NCBI RefSeq assembly: GCF_964340395.1
Contig: NC_135557.1
Coordinates: 18,268,625 to 18,332,624, forward strand
Direction: 5' to 3'
Length of the DNA: 64,000 bases
Source: Glandiceps talaboti
Lineage: Eukaryota; Hemichordata; Enteropneusta; Spengelidae
The stretch's first letter is position 1. Each line of letters begins with the position of its first letter. Below are positions 39,961 to 53,777 of this stretch, in pieces. Below the pieces are notes generated by a model. It was not told where the DNA came from and did not search any database. It saw nothing but the letters and a program-made list of their open reading frames with translations. A program made the position numbers and the translations under genes.

Positions 39961-42590
39961 GAGACACTTTGATCAATGTCAGTTGTTACTGACTAACGTG
40001 TTTAGTCTGTATTTTGAACATAATACTTCTAATAACGCTGTTGATATATTTTAAACATGTACGTCTTGTTAGTCGTACTTCGCCATCTGTTATATCATTT
40101 CATTGTTGTTTATCATTTATTAGTTTGATTTGAATAACGGCTGACAGAAATCCAACACCGTAGTGATGTAATTGGCAACCGTATTATGTGTAAATTGTAC
40201 CATCTGACATTCTGAGGTTCATTCAAGGAGCTTAATAAAAGTAAGTGTGATATTTCAAGTCGGAAGCTAAGTGACAACCAAGCTTTATAATTGGGGTCTT
40301 AATAGGGTAAAGGTTGTTATATGAATGCTTTAATCCCATGCACTTATACAGGCTTCAATGGATGCTGCCCAGGAGTTGAGGAAGTATAAAACGGAATAGT
40401 TCTACCCATATGTACGTACAATGCATGAAAGGCGCTTTGATCACACGGTGGAATACCAATATAAGAACTAACCTTATTGTCATTACTATGACGAAGGTTC
40501 AATCGGTTCTTTTAAGATCTGTGTTCTTCTTCGATAGAAAAAGTGTAGTTAAAATTTCAGAATTTAAACAAAAACAGCGCTGTAACTTTCTTACGTTGTT
40601 TTCAACCATAACTTACCAAGTTTACGTCATCCCTGACATAAATGTACAACTATTTGAAACCTCAATATGAGTGACATATGATAAAAGAGGTGGGTCATCT
40701 AATTTAGCTATGACGCTTCGAAAGATCCATTAATCTTTATGTCTGTCAAAGTTGCGATAAACTTTATGATCCTACAATGATTCAATCTTTTAGTCGCCAT
40801 TACAGTAATCACATCAAAGCAAGAGCTCAAATCTAAGTTCATACTGCCCACATTATATATGTTATATATTCAGAAAAAGTAATAAAATGATGTCTTAAAG
40901 AGCGAAGGTGACCTTAGCATCGTAAATTGCCCATATGTTCTAATATACCATGGTCAATGAAATTAAATAACAATATCAATGATAACATGTTTCATCGTAC
41001 TTGTAATATTCCGCGTATTATTATCACTTTGCCTTTATTTCAAATAACTTTAGTCAAAAGCAAATATCCAAACTATTCGAAAGTAAAAATATAGAACAGA
41101 AGGAAAACCAAAACCAAAGACAACATGAAATAGAACAATTACATAACAGATATGTCCACTTATAAAGTAGTGTACATTTACTGGTACGTCTAGTGATGGG
41201 CATTGTAGCGGTTTCAGTTCACCAGCACTATAATAGTCACGGTTCTGTATTGATACTACTGTGACACTGAACTATGTCTCGCTATCATCGAACAAAATAA
41301 ACAAAACAAAACACACGTAACACATGAAACCTTCTTAATTGGTTGGAATATATTGTTTTCGAATCAAAGTTCAATGTTAAAATTGCCAATGTAACAACAA
41401 CTAGTAGATTACATGAGACTCTCAATAATAGCATGAATATATACGAACGTTCATCATCACAGAATTTGTAGTCAACGTTGTAGCAACCAATGGTATTACA
41501 TTAGTTGTCAGGTAGCAGATAGGTTTCACCTCACACTTTCAATCATCTGAATACATTAGCCACTATTGAATTTATGACATATAAATGTCATTGCCCTGAA
41601 GCTATTTCAATTTCAATCTCTCAGAATGCTGCCCGCTGACATTTGTAACCAATTTTAGTTAGTGCGGATTTCATTAGTGCAGAAGGGTATCTCAGTGTCT
41701 GTGCATTGTAATTCTTCCCTTTCAGTTGGTGGTTCGGTCTCTTGTCTGGTCTAGTTCAATTGCAATAGCCAGCATTTTCAAAAAACACGACATGTTTTTG
41801 GTTGCCAGGTGAAGAATAAACGTAAATCAACAACAGTATATGTGGTACAGGATGTTATCCTTAAGAATGTGTCAGTGAAACTTAGTCAGTAGCTGACTCT
41901 CTTCTCCGCATAGGTTTATTGTCAAATACATGTTATAGTCACACCTGTAAATGTGTTTTTGAATGCGAGCATACACTTTTCACATAGGCTAGGCAATTTA
42001 GGGAGACACACAATGGAAATATCTGTCAACAACACTGTTTCCATAAGGTTTGGTTAAGCATGAACTTAACTATGACAAGAAATTAAATAATTTAAAATTA
42101 ATAGAATACTACTTAAAAGTATACTGCGTCTGTTGGGGCTTAACGGTCACTGGGATCCAATTGAAAGTTCTCCCAATATCCTATCAGTGTAGCCTACGGG
42201 TTACATATGATAAAACCTTTCTTCAGGAAAAGCTATTTTCTGTCATTCTTCCAGACAACTGCTTTTGACACACTAATTCTAATTGAAATCCGAACTGGAT
42301 CGCCAATGTCTTCAAGCAGGTAATCTTAATCACTGGAAAGTAAAAAGGAAAACTGCAATTAATTCGTTCGGGGATTTGCTTTGGCGATTGTATTTTTGCG
42401 ATTTATTCTCAATGTAAACACAATAACTGCTCGCTGGTTTTAATTCCAGGAATATTTTCAGATATTAAGGAGGTTCAGATTTTCCTGAAAATTTCCAAAT
42501 TGAAAAGTTGACAATATTCAGTGCTGCAATACTCAACACATTTTCCGAATAAATGACGATGTAATATAGGTCAGGTGGGGAGTGGATGCA
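39961..42590. other. Unique sequence, no gene seen
   Basis: An 86-codon frame (40410-40670) and a 72-codon frame (42050-42268) lack support. Confidence 0.4.
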
Positions 42591-42596
42591 TAAATT

Positions 42597-42628
42597 CCAA
42601 GGTCATGTCAAGGTCAAGATCAAGGTCA
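42597..42628 (+). promoter_or_regulatory. Three extended nuclear-receptor half-sites in tandem
   Basis: CCAAGGTCA (42597), TCAAGGTCA (42608) and TCAAGGTCA (42620) each fit YCAAGGYCA, the monomer site of NR5A (SF-1/Ftz-F1) and ERR receptors. The 11- and 12-base spacing puts all three on about the same helix face. It could instead be a short decayed simple repeat, since AAGGTCA runs are common in some invertebrate genomes. Confidence 0.35.
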
Positions 42629-42639
42629 ACTTATGATCA

Positions 42640-43640
42640 AATGATTGTTTCTAAATAATGAGCATTTCTCTTGCATCAACCCCTCATACCGCCCCTTATT
42701 AATTTCAATGTAATGCTTATTTCTAGTAGTTTACAACATGAGTTATGACAGCAGGTTGAAAACTCCATATACGTTATGAAATGCTTATATAAATCAATGG
42801 CTAGACTGTAATAAATAGCGTAAGACTTATCGTGATTTAGAGCCCCGTTGGAACTTTCGTTCAGTTATTTGCTGGGAGAGTAGATTTTCGATTTTCATAT
42901 TTACTTGAATTATTTATATGCCTCCAGCAACTTTAGATGTAAATCTGCCATGTGGAGCCAGTCATAAGACTTATAGACGTTATCCTTTCTGATCATTCTT
43001 TCAGGCGGAAAGTAAACTATGTATCTAATGAATCAGTTCATAGTTCGTCAATACTTCGTCATTACCTTCACGTAAGTCATGAAAATGTCTGTATTGCTGA
43101 AACACAATTTATAATAACCGTGATAGTCTTTATAAATAACAGAAGGTAATGGATACAACACATGTACACACACACACACACACACACACACACTATTCAC
43201 TCTCATCCTATTCACACAAAGGCCTACATAATTAGATTGTATCATGGAGGGACGAAACAGTCGGCTATGGCATATTACTCATTAAAACATTGATTATAGG
43301 TACCCAGGTAGGGCATGTAAAGAAGGTACACATATGGATGGCTGCCTCCATTGCCTTGAACATTTGTTAACACATATAGTCAAGCGAGTTATATTAACTC
43401 GATAATATACATCAAATGCGACATATCCAAAATAAATTGAATACAAACACAAACTATAAATATAATCATAGGTTTTGTAAATACATGTTTCAATAGTTTG
43501 AGAGAAGGGAAGGTGACGCACAACATGATCATGAAATCCTCGTTATTGTTGTTTTACATTTTTCTCACCTTTGACCTGTAAATGTATTCCATGTATCAAC
43601 AAGCAAGTGACCTGGTTAGTACATAGCAATTAACGTTTGT
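42640..43640. other. Unique sequence with a short (CA)n run
   Basis: ACAC run at 43167-43193. No gene seen. Confidence 0.4.
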
Positions 43641-43696
43641 ATCATCATCATCACCACCACCACCACCACCACCACCACCACCACCACCACCATTAT

Positions 43697-43768
<72 letters not shown>

Positions 43769-43778
43769 TCACCCCCCC

Positions 43779-43863
<85 letters not shown>
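43641..43863 (+). repeat. Six-motif compound microsatellite
   Basis: In order: CAT/CAC units (43641-43692), TTTC about 19 units (43696-43770), C8, CA units (to 43790), TA about 17 units (43792-43826), AAT about 12 units (43827-43863). The CAC and TTTC parts give about 125 bases of nearly pure pyrimidine-plus-A strand asymmetry. Confidence 0.95.
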
Positions 43864-43864
<1 letters not shown>

Positions 43865-43869
43865 TCACA

Positions 43870-46780
43870 TTAACAATATATAAGAAGTTGTATCTTTAGT
43901 AACAGTTAAAAACTCTCCTAACCCCACGTCACCCACATACTCCATTTCCCTTAAAGCAAAACAGAAATGTCAAATATATATTACCAACCATATGATATCT
44001 GAATAGTTCATTACAAGTAACCCACAAAATTCGGCATGTACACGTTATATTGTACAATGTATATCCCGGGGTGGATATGTGAGACTGCTGAGACCTAGTT
44101 CTCTGACTCTGTTTTTTTTAAATAAATGTTTTATGATGTTTACCATTAACATGTTACCTGTAAGTGCTTTAGTGTATGCCACAACAAATCTCTATGCAAT
44201 ATTAAAGCAATTTGGTAAATATGGGATGGGAATTAAATGTTACACATAAAACAAGAATTATACATTATTTAGTGTATCTCGAAGCTTCCAAAAGGCACAA
44301 CATCTCCAAGCTAACGATACACTGCGTTTATATGATGTACTGTAAAGTTGAATGGACATTTACAAGGCCAATTCATGGAATACAAATTAAAGACTCGATG
44401 ATTGTATATAAAAAAACAAAAATCCTTTCAAGATATTGGTGTTCAAGCTGTGTCTGGAAACCCAGGGGGGGGGGGGGGTTGAATTTTGTAATAGGTGATA
44501 TATCATTCGCTATATGTCAACGCAATTAGATCAGCTATGCATAACGTTGATACTTCTAAGATGCATTTCCCTTAGTTGCAATCCTTGTATGTTGCACGGC
44601 TTTGAACATAACAGTTCTATATTTCCTGGTTGTTTATCTTATCAACCACAAGCTGATATAATGGCACATGACACTTCTACTTAAGTCATAAACCTACCTA
44701 GGAATGGTCTTTGTATCTAGACACGTGTTTACATGCGTCTCAACTCGCGAGTGTATTTAGGAAATTTTAAGAGCGAGTATAATTATGAGGAGAGTGATTG
44801 GGGATTAGTGTATAACATGTAACAAAGAATACATTAAATCTATCAACTGATCATGTGACCAATATGTACATCTATATTGAACATAGAATAGGAAAATGTT
44901 ACATATCTTACAATCTCCTAACTGGAACAAGTTAGAGAGTTACATAGAAGTGCACTCTCCTTTGTCATTAGTACTAATACTCATGGCTAATACATCACCT
45001 TTAAAGCATTTCACCACATTACACGGCGATCAACCCCTGTACGTGCTAAGAAAATGTAATGTTTCAGCATTCACATAATTTCATCACATTCTTTCCTTAT
45101 TTACATTGTTTATGTCAACCTAGGAACATTTGCGACACCTTTATCTGCTGGGATATTAAAAGTGTCCGTGAGTAATGCATAAAACGTGGCATGGCGTGAT
45201 GTTTGCGTAATTATCTAATTTGCATAACGGATGTCGATTCACATCGAATTCAAAAATACGTGTTTACACTTGAACATGATATATGTTTACATTACCTGTT
45301 GTATTTTACACCCGGCTAGAACCCAATGTTCGAAACATGTTGACCTCAGAGTCTGTTATCTTTCCATAAATTCACTACCTTTGCTTTTTTACGAATATGT
45401 ATAGAATTAGCTTTTTTCGATTTTTGAAGAGATGCTGTTGCCTAAGTATACCCTTTAAAGGTGTTTTTAATTTACTTGTAAATGCTGTACGGAGGGTAAC
45501 CTTAATTTTAGTGACTCCATCTTTGAAATCACTTACAAGTACAACACACTATGTATTCAATTATTTATAATCTCATTTTGGAAATGTAGCTGTACACAGA
45601 ATACTCATATCCGGAGTAATCCATCGAAAGCTTTTTCAACCTCGTACATCAGCAACAAGAATCTGATAAGATATGACTTTTTCAGGAAGCAAATTTGTAA
45701 TTTGACAACATTATCATTCTAAATCATTGCAAGAGAGACAAACAGCTTGCTGAGCATGTAAATGTACTCTGGCCATTATTCTGAGTAGGTCTAGTTTTAC
45801 AAACAAACACCTTAGATTGCAAAAACAGTATCATTGAAAACCCAGCCTGCTGAGTCCACGTCGTGATGGACGACTTAAGTTGATACTTAGAAATATCAAT
45901 TGAAATTTCACTTCCAACAGGCAGGCAGTGTTTGCAGTTAATTTATCACTCTTTCTGGTTTCAGTTTGTCGTACGCTTTGATTTATATCGTCCAGGAGGG
46001 ATAGAAAGGTATGGATGTTTGAAATACACCTGAAATAGAATCACCATATAGAACGTTTTGTACTTTCTCGGCTAATGTTTTGTGACGAAATCCACTTCAA
46101 TATTCGTATTAGGTAAGTTAACACTTGTTTCTATTTAACATGATGTAAATATAAATTTTATTACATACATTATTTCGGGTTTATTAGTTTTATTTTTCTT
46201 GAAGTCAAATTAATCACATAGTTTCGTTGATGCCAAAAATATTAATATTTTTCAACATGGTGTGAGATTTCTCCAAGGTGTCCAGTTTCCTATGATGATT
46301 ACATTTAACAAGTGACAATAAGTTTTCATTTGAATATTTTAAATAGAACATGATGACTTTTAAGATGTCTCTTTGCTTGGAATTATTAGAATGCAGTTAT
46401 CCTTAAGGCACTCTGTACTGTATTAATACAAGGTATTGTATGTAGTGTATAGATTTTGAATATTGTGTTCAGATAGCAAAACAATATTCGATTGCATTCA
46501 TATCGTTTCAATCTGCAATATCACGAATCTGCCAAGTCTCACAATGCAAATATAACGCCCGACTGTTATATTTTATGATATGCCATTGCCAAAATTACGT
46601 AAAAAAATATATAACTTAGTTCAGTTCAAAAACCATACATATTATTTTTAAGCACTGTATCCCGACTTGGGCCTTAACATCAAAGTGTTCGTTTCTACAG
46701 CTGTACATTCAACGTGCTTTCTCTATATTTACATTGAACCTGTCTTCATATTATTGTAATTGCATAACTATATATTTGAT
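43870..46780. other. Unique sequence, no gene seen
   Basis: Contains a G12-type run (about 44464-44478) inside a 105-codon frame (44212-44529) that I regard as chance. No other feature. Confidence 0.4.
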
Positions 46781-46786
46781 ATTTGA

Positions 46787-46875
46787 TATGTATGTATGTA
46801 TGTATGTATGTATGCATGCATGCATGCATGTATGCATGTATGTATGTATGTATGTATGTATGTATGTATGTATGT
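46787..46875 (+). repeat. (GTAT)n array with TGCA interruption
   Basis: GTAT units broken by GCATGCATGCATGC at about 46813-46834. Confidence 0.95.
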
Positions 46876-46879
46876 CACC

Positions 46880-49560
46880 TATTGAGTGAAATCCATTATA
46901 ACGCTATACTTGAGGCGCAGAATAGAATGTACGCAGAATATATGCATGAGCCAATTATAAGAATAAGAATGTCACTTAAAACTTTATTTGCCAAAACTGT
47001 CGACGAGTTGACAAATTCGAATATAATGTCAGACGTACGTTTCTGTTGAATTGGCATCGTGTCTAGACAGTAATGATAGCAGATAGAAAGTAAAATTGCT
47101 ATCACAGTCTGCTCAAAGCAAGGTAGCTCAGATTTCCTGAAAGATCAAAGATTGAATCAATCCAAAATGTTCAATACCCATTTATACTTTCTTTCATGAA
47201 AGTAAGAAGACAGTTTTTAAGAAATGCTAAACTCTCTTGATAATTGTTTGGTTTCCTTTGGAAAAAAGCAATGTTATATGAGACAGTAAGTGTGAACGAT
47301 GGCTTTCGGCACTGTACTACGGGAATGGTGTTTCAACGTAATGATCAATTTTGTTGAGACGTGAGCCACAGTGATGTTCTGCTTGGATAACATATACCTG
47401 TTTAAATTTCCTGCTGATTCAATTTCATTGGTAATACACACACATATGTGCTGTCGCCTGGATACCGGTATGACATAATCGGGTAATTGCACGAATGTGG
47501 TGTTCTCTACAGTAACACCTTCATCAGCGTAAAGAATGACAGCAAAGCTAAAACCAATTCAAGCACGAGTGCAAATACTCTAAGTGCCAAAGCTGGAACT
47601 TACACGACATAGATCCATCTTACTATAGAATGTGATTATCCGACATAACCAATTTTATTGACAAATACAACTGTGATTTCATTTATATACATGAACTGAT
47701 AATACATAGAGATAATATGCCAAAAGGTGTTAGCTATTGCACTGTGGTATTCGCGCATACCACTGCATGTAATCATTGGTAAACATAATCTATAATAATG
47801 TATTTGGCTAGTCTAATCTTGTTTAAACTGGCATAATTTCATACAAATAGCAACTGGCTCAATTGCGACCATAAGGGTACGAAAAATATATTAAATATGG
47901 GTTTAGCCAACAAAATAAAAAACTTCAAAGTTTGGACTATAAAGCATATCCTGCTATACTCTTAATTTATGACTAAGGTCGATTCCAGCTGACTCTTATA
48001 AACCTCAGGTCTTTAAATCCTCGTCAACGATCGCTCCATGAAGACGCTTCGTCGTCAAAACCTTTTAAAATACGACAGGTTAAAATACACAATCTATACA
48101 GCCAGTACTTGAAAACAACAAATTCAAATTATATATACATTATTCTAACTATGGCCATGTTATTGTAGGACTCCCAACTGATGCAAAGCAACCCACGCAA
48201 ATGTACGAATCAATCTCTCGAGAAGTAATGAAACATCCGAAGTGCATGTATGTGCTTGATGTGATTTTCCATAATCTAATGATGAAAAATGAAAACAGCG
48301 CAATCTATTTCTCATTATATTAATTGTCTTTCGATAGATATTCATATAATATACTTGGTTTCATTTGGAAGGTATTGTTTGTTTAACAATTTCCATTTTG
48401 TATGGACGTTGTTCTTATGCCCTGAGATTGCGATATGGCTTGATAATTTTAGCACATTGTGTAAATATAACCCTCTAGTCAATTTCACAACGTACTTTGA
48501 GTATGAAATTGAAGACAAATTAACAAGATTACATTAATTATGTTATACTTATAATTTCTCATTACTTTTGTTATCCCTACGGAAATAAGTATGTTGTTAT
48601 TGATATTGTTCTGGCATACGTTTTAATAGAGGAGCATTCTAAAGGTATTATATATATTGAACTGAAAATGAAGACATTGGCACATAGTATACAACAAACA
48701 TAGCATATTTGCTTTCACAGGAAAAACTAATATCCGCTGCTGTATTGCCTTAATGCATATTCACATATTGATATCTTTTGATCAACACTTTTCATTTCTG
48801 ATCAAGAGACGGTAGTAATGAAATGATAACATCTCATAAATTCTAGACACAGGATATACGCAAGATTACACGTAGCATTATTATAATGGACCAAGCGATA
48901 CACATTAATCAACACATTCGACATCTCTCTTCGCACATCATGCATATATGCAACAACTTCAAGTGTTTTATGTCAGATAGGCTATGTGGTAATATATACA
49001 GCAATAATTGCACCGGGACCATTTCAAGAATTAAATGACGTTTTCGGCAGCAATATCATCATTTTTGAAAAAAAAAATACTAAGTAAAAGTAGGCGTATG
49101 AAGGGTCAAGAACGTGTTAGTATGACAGGAAGTTATGTAGTACGCATCACTGAAGGTTTTCTTTCTCATTTTCTCTTTACAGAAACCGAGTGCATGTATA
49201 ATAAAGACGACATATAAGGAAACTGCTCGAGGTAACATTGGATGCCTAAATAGACTGAAAAATAAGGTAAGCGTATATCTTCTTTTGTCTGCCTACCACA
49301 TGTTGTCGATACTGACAAATGTTTTACAATGTACTTCAGATAGGGCTCTCATTTGCTATGGTGGAAAAGGTAGGATTTCTTTTGACTTTCATATGATGCG
49401 AGACCTTTCGGCGAATTAAGAGGAAAATAGTAGCGGCATACTTATTTTGGTATATCTACAAGAACTATTTGGTTATAAACTATAATTGAGTAAAACGATA
49501 GTGATTAACTCGATTAGCTTAATCAAATTACCTTGTAGTCTGACACCTTTTATACAAGGC
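46880..49560. other. Unique sequence, no gene seen
   Basis: Several 60-80-codon frames, none with protein-like features. Confidence 0.4.
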
Positions 49561-49561
49561 A

Positions 49562-49566
<5 letters not shown>

Positions 49567-49598
<32 letters not shown>

Positions 49599-49722
49599 CA
49601 CTCACTCACTCACTCACTCACTCACTCACTCACTCACTCACTCACTCACTCACCCACTCACTCACTCACTCACTCACTCACACACTCACTCACCCACTCA
49701 CCCACTCACTCACTCACTCACT
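49567..49722 (+). repeat. (GATT)n-(CACT)n compound array, possible LINE tail
   Basis: ATACAAGGCAATTTTGATTG leads into eight GATT units, recalling the GCAAATTCTTTTGATTG end of the 50500 LINE. A long CACT array with CACC and CACA variants follows. No reverse-transcriptase sequence was found upstream, so the link is tentative. Confidence 0.85.
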
Positions 49723-49724
49723 AC

Positions 49725-50499
49725 TAAAGCCATAGGTAAAGACGGCTTTTTCATAACACAAACAGCATGATCTCACAACACTGTGTTCGTTTGTTAAAAC
49801 TGTAAAAGATTTGTTTATGATTCACCATATGGTTTTGCTTTTCACAGACTATATTGTAAAAAACGTACACATATTTATACCTAAGACATCGGTGATTTAC
49901 AATGAGCAGTAGTTTGTATGCCTACAATGTATATCAAAGTACTACTAAAAGGCCATTGAGTCGCCACTGAGGGTTCAAGCCATGTGTGTACCCATTTACT
50001 GGATTGTAACAAAATTCTATTAAGATAAAAAATTGTCTTTGTGACAAACTAACAATCCATTCGCAATGCTAATATATACACACAAACATGATTCTCCGAG
50101 ACTAATCTGGGGATGCACAATAAGATTAAATTCAATCTAATTTAGCAAACTCATCACTCCATCTCAATCTCGATTATATGTACCCACGCAAGATTGGCTC
50201 TGAAATCTACAGTGAATTGCAATGTGTAACAATTTGATTTAGTGAATAGTTGGAATGGGGACTGATTAACTATCTTTATAAATGTTTGATATCTGATAGG
50301 ATATATTCACTAGGGAAGAGTAGACCGGATGAGATAAAAAACAGTTAATGCAGCATGGATTTATAAATCACTTTGTCCAGAAAACAACAATTGATGTGGT
50401 TTAACGAGCATGACAAAAAACCAAACAAATCCCTGAAATGTTCTTAATTGATAACAAATGTGTTAATGTACATATATATATTATTTAAGACACTGTATC
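49725..50499. other. Unique sequence, no gene seen
   Basis: No supported feature. Confidence 0.4.
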
Positions 50500-50804
50500 T
50501 GGTTTATCAGGATATATTCACTTCGCTCTAATAACAAAAATCTACTTCATGTACCCCGTTGTAACACAAACTCATACGGTGAGCGTTCGTTCTCGCGAGC
50601 AGCGCCAGTCTCGAACAGTATACCACTTGAACTTCGTTCTTCGTCAACTGTCGATAAATTCAAGAAGGGCATCAAGACACCCCTGTTTGCAAGAGCTTTT
50701 TCCAACTTTCTACATCGATCTACTATTGTTCCTGTTCACCGCCATAGAACATTACGTCGTATTGGATATTGGCGCTATGCAAATTCTTTTGATTGATTGA
50801 TATT
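50500..50804 (+). pseudogene. 5'-truncated LINE (CR1/L2-like): C-terminus of the ORF2 reverse transcriptase plus 3' tail
   Basis: The frame from 50500 to the stop at 50794-50796 is fully open. It encodes a typical end of a metazoan CR1/L2-group ORF2: LRSNNKNLLHVPR, then SYGERSFSRAAPV, NSIPLELRSSSTVDKFKKGI and KTPLFARAF. Active relatives usually read LWNSLP where this has SNSIP. The element is cut off just upstream, losing the endonuclease and RT palm. It ends in TTTTGATTGATTGAT, the simple-repeat tail used in target-primed reverse transcription. The intact terminal frame suggests it is younger than the copy at 39752. Confidence 0.8.
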
Positions 50805-52130
50805 ACGTAAGACAGGGAAGTTTATCTCTTCCATCATATTCATACTTCATTTCTGGTCATATGTGTTTGAACTTTTTCATGTTATATCTGATAGCTATAT
50901 GACAAACGATAAAACGAACCATCACTCACCTTAAATTGATAACAGGTCCTCTTACAGGTCAGGATTGAATAACATGTATGCTATACATTTCCATATATAT
51001 TATTCTTCACTATTAAAGTGGATGCCATTTAAAAAGTAACATGAACGACCTAAACAACATACTACAAGTGCGTCTGTTACTTTTGATGTATTGATAGGAT
51101 TGTTGGCAAGATTTGCATAGTATTTCATAATTTTATCCCTCTAGTGAAATACTAAAAGCACAATCAAAGTACTTTGGTAGAGTATGTTAATATCGAAACA
51201 TGTCTTCTAGACCATTACAATTTGTCTTCTGGCAATGCAAAACTAGTTAATTTGCATATTAGGCATGTTCTTGACTTTTTTAATACGTATGATAAATTAC
51301 ATCATCAGGTTGTTTATATGTTAATAAAAGGTCTGAGTTCAGTCAGTTACAATCAATGGTTTAATGTGCTTCATGGCGTAGAATATAGCGAGTACCTTTT
51401 ATATATGCAAAAAAAATGTGCCCAGAAGAGTATAAACTCAGTCTGTGCCCCTTTTTCGTTAAGTTACGCCTTCATGCGTACATTATAACAAAATATCGCT
51501 CTCCATACTACAACAGAGTAACATTGCCCAAATTAACCTGACAACAATATGTGTTCAAAACGGCAATGAAATCTAATAAAAACTACTTGTGACAAATGTC
51601 CGCGGAAAATTATTGCTAAGTCAGTACTAATCCCGAGGTAATGACAAGTCAGGCAATAGAGTGACTGATGGAGGTTTTCAATGAGACTATTCCTCCATTT
51701 ATTTCCTTAGGATCTCTATGTGAAGTAGTAAATTGGAAAGGGAAATCCACCCTGATGACAAGAAAGATTCAGATAATTTAGCAAGCGATTGCTACCTTTA
51801 TAACTACTTGCAACGTTATCAAGAAAATCGATATGTGTATGTGTGACCTACATAGAAATATCCATACTAGACTGTGCAAGTCACTACATGAAAGGGTATC
51901 TTGTAGTTAAGGTGAGGTTTAAGAGTGTATATACATTCTACGTAAACCAATGCTGTGTAAACTGTGTTATATATTTTATGAATAGAGGAATTAGTTGATG
52001 ATTAGTCACTGAATATAATATTTCAAATACTGCAAATGATATCAAGATGACACGATGTCGGTCTTTCATTGTGATTGTAATGGTCGTAACGATCGATAAC
52101 GATATAACATGGTAACTGCTTCGACCAACA
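50805..52130. other. Unique sequence, no gene seen
   Basis: A 104-codon frame (51174-51488) is free of simple repeat and has moderately protein-like composition, but no start context, splice site or domain. Confidence 0.3.
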
Positions 52131-52134
52131 ACAA

Positions 52135-52262
52135 ACACACACACACACATACATACATACATACATACATACATACATACATACATACATACAAACGTAT
52201 AGACATGCATATACGTACGTTCATACATACATACATACATACATGCATACATACATACAGTG
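52135..52262 (+). repeat. (CA)-(CATA)n array
   Basis: CA units then CATA blocks split by a CAAACGTATAGACATG segment. Confidence 0.95.
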
Positions 52263-52391
52263 ACAGACATACAGACGGACGGAAGGACTGATGGATAGAT
52301 AAAAGACAGTCAATACTTGCACAACGCTTTGAACGCACAGTCGTAAAGTGTCATTATTTCAAAAAATATGCGTAAAAATATTATGGTACTC

Positions 52392-52395
<4 letters not shown>

Positions 52396-52475
<80 letters not shown>
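52396..52475. repeat. (TA)n microsatellite
   Basis: About 39 TA units followed by CACACACC. No module A or inverted-repeat arm is attached. Confidence 0.95.
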
Positions 52476-52481
<6 letters not shown>

Positions 52482-52577
52482 CACAGTTATCTTTTCCATA
52501 CAATACAATTGTAAAGGTGTGAGTACTTGTGAGTATTTGTACATTAAATGCCAATCCTTGGTAATAAATATGCCCAA

Positions 52578-52982
52578 TAACTATGCCCGGATGGCGTGGG
52601 CGTTCCTTCTCAGAAAATGCAATTATTTTAATTCTCAGTCGAGAGGAAAAAGTACGAAAGATGTTGTCTGCATTTGCCAATAACAAAGATTAATAATATG
52701 TTTAACAAACGTCAGGAATAGAGCTTGCACAAGTTATACCTATATACCACGAATTGTACATATATTCTTAGATAATCAGAGAGGGGTTTTCAGTTAGACA
52801 GTAATAATTACAATATGTCATCGTTACCCAAATCTGTCAAGTGTGCAACACAACAAACACATAAGGACACACGTGTACTGACGCATTCATACACAAATAT
52901 AACACACACACACACACATACATACATACATACATACATACATACATACATACATACATACATACATACATACATACATACA
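52578..52982 (+). mobile_element. (CATA)n-tailed dispersed element, copy 2
   Basis: Body 52578-52898 aligns with 19618-20070 (GGATGGCGTGGGCGTT, ATTTGCCAATAACAA, TTAGATAATCA, GACAGTAAT, ACAAACACATA). CA units and a clean (CATA)n array of about 20 units follow. Both copies end at the array, supporting it as the 3' end. Confidence 0.6.
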
Positions 52983-52989
52983 TTGCTCA

Positions 52990-53384
52990 TGTAGTTGTGA
53001 AAAGCAGTTCACTCACTGTATAAAGATATAAATGTGTGAAAGCTGTGGAGATAGGGTTTTGGTTCTGATAGTTAACAAATGATATACGTGTACCTTCTAA
53101 GAAAAACATTAATAGGTGATCTCGATTCGACGTTTTGCAGTCATTGTGGCATAGGCAAGCACGTATACACAATTCATTTTTCAAACACACACGAGTAAGA
53201 CATTCAAAATATATATTTATAGCGTAAAGAACATTATGGAAAAATAGGTATTTAGGTGTAACAAATCTTGCGGGAGGTGTTTTACTTAATTATATTTAGT
53301 TGGCGTAAGATTACCCCTCTCATCTTATTTTGTTAAAATCCAAGTAAAACATTTAGTAATATGAAGTCGTTTAAACTTTCTAAT
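52990..53384. other. Unique sequence, no gene seen
   Basis: No supported feature. Confidence 0.4.
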
Positions 53385-53436
53385 ATAATTGGTATAATTG
53401 GTAGTCTCCAAAACTTGCAAGTTTAATTCCCACCTG
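53385..53436 (+). mobile_element. Possible tRNA-derived SINE head (degenerate)
   Basis: GGTATAATTGGTAGTCTCC (about 53391) resembles a D-arm and A box. AAGTTTAATTCCCACC (about 53419) resembles a T-arm and B box. The separation is close to that in tRNA, and CCAAAAC sits at the anticodon position. Stems do not pair well, so not a functional tRNA. Confidence 0.35.
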
Positions 53437-53439
53437 TTC

Positions 53440-53777
53440 ACCTTCTCTACATAGACCATATCCATAATCGAACCGTGAAGCTAATGCATCAGGGAAATTC
53501 TAACCCGATTCGTAAATGCAATTACTGTTAATGATTCCTGCATCCCCAGGCCACGTCAACTGTAGCGGAAGACAAACACAGGTATTAACGTTGTTTTGTG
53601 TCTATATTTAGCTTATTACGGAAGTTATTCCGTAAATGAGAAGACATCGTTAAAGCTTCAACTATCAAGGTTATTTCGCTAAACAGGGCAACCTTTTCCC
53701 AAGGAGATGCTTCTAGGATAATGAAAGGCTTTCAAAAAGAGAGAAGTTGACCCCCCCTCCCCAAACCAACAATAGGA
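53440..53777. other. Unique sequence, no gene seen
   Basis: No supported feature. Confidence 0.4.

Noticed and set aside
44212-44529. 105-codon frame
   Set aside because: Composition looks random, it runs through a G homopolymer, and no start, splice or domain evidence exists.
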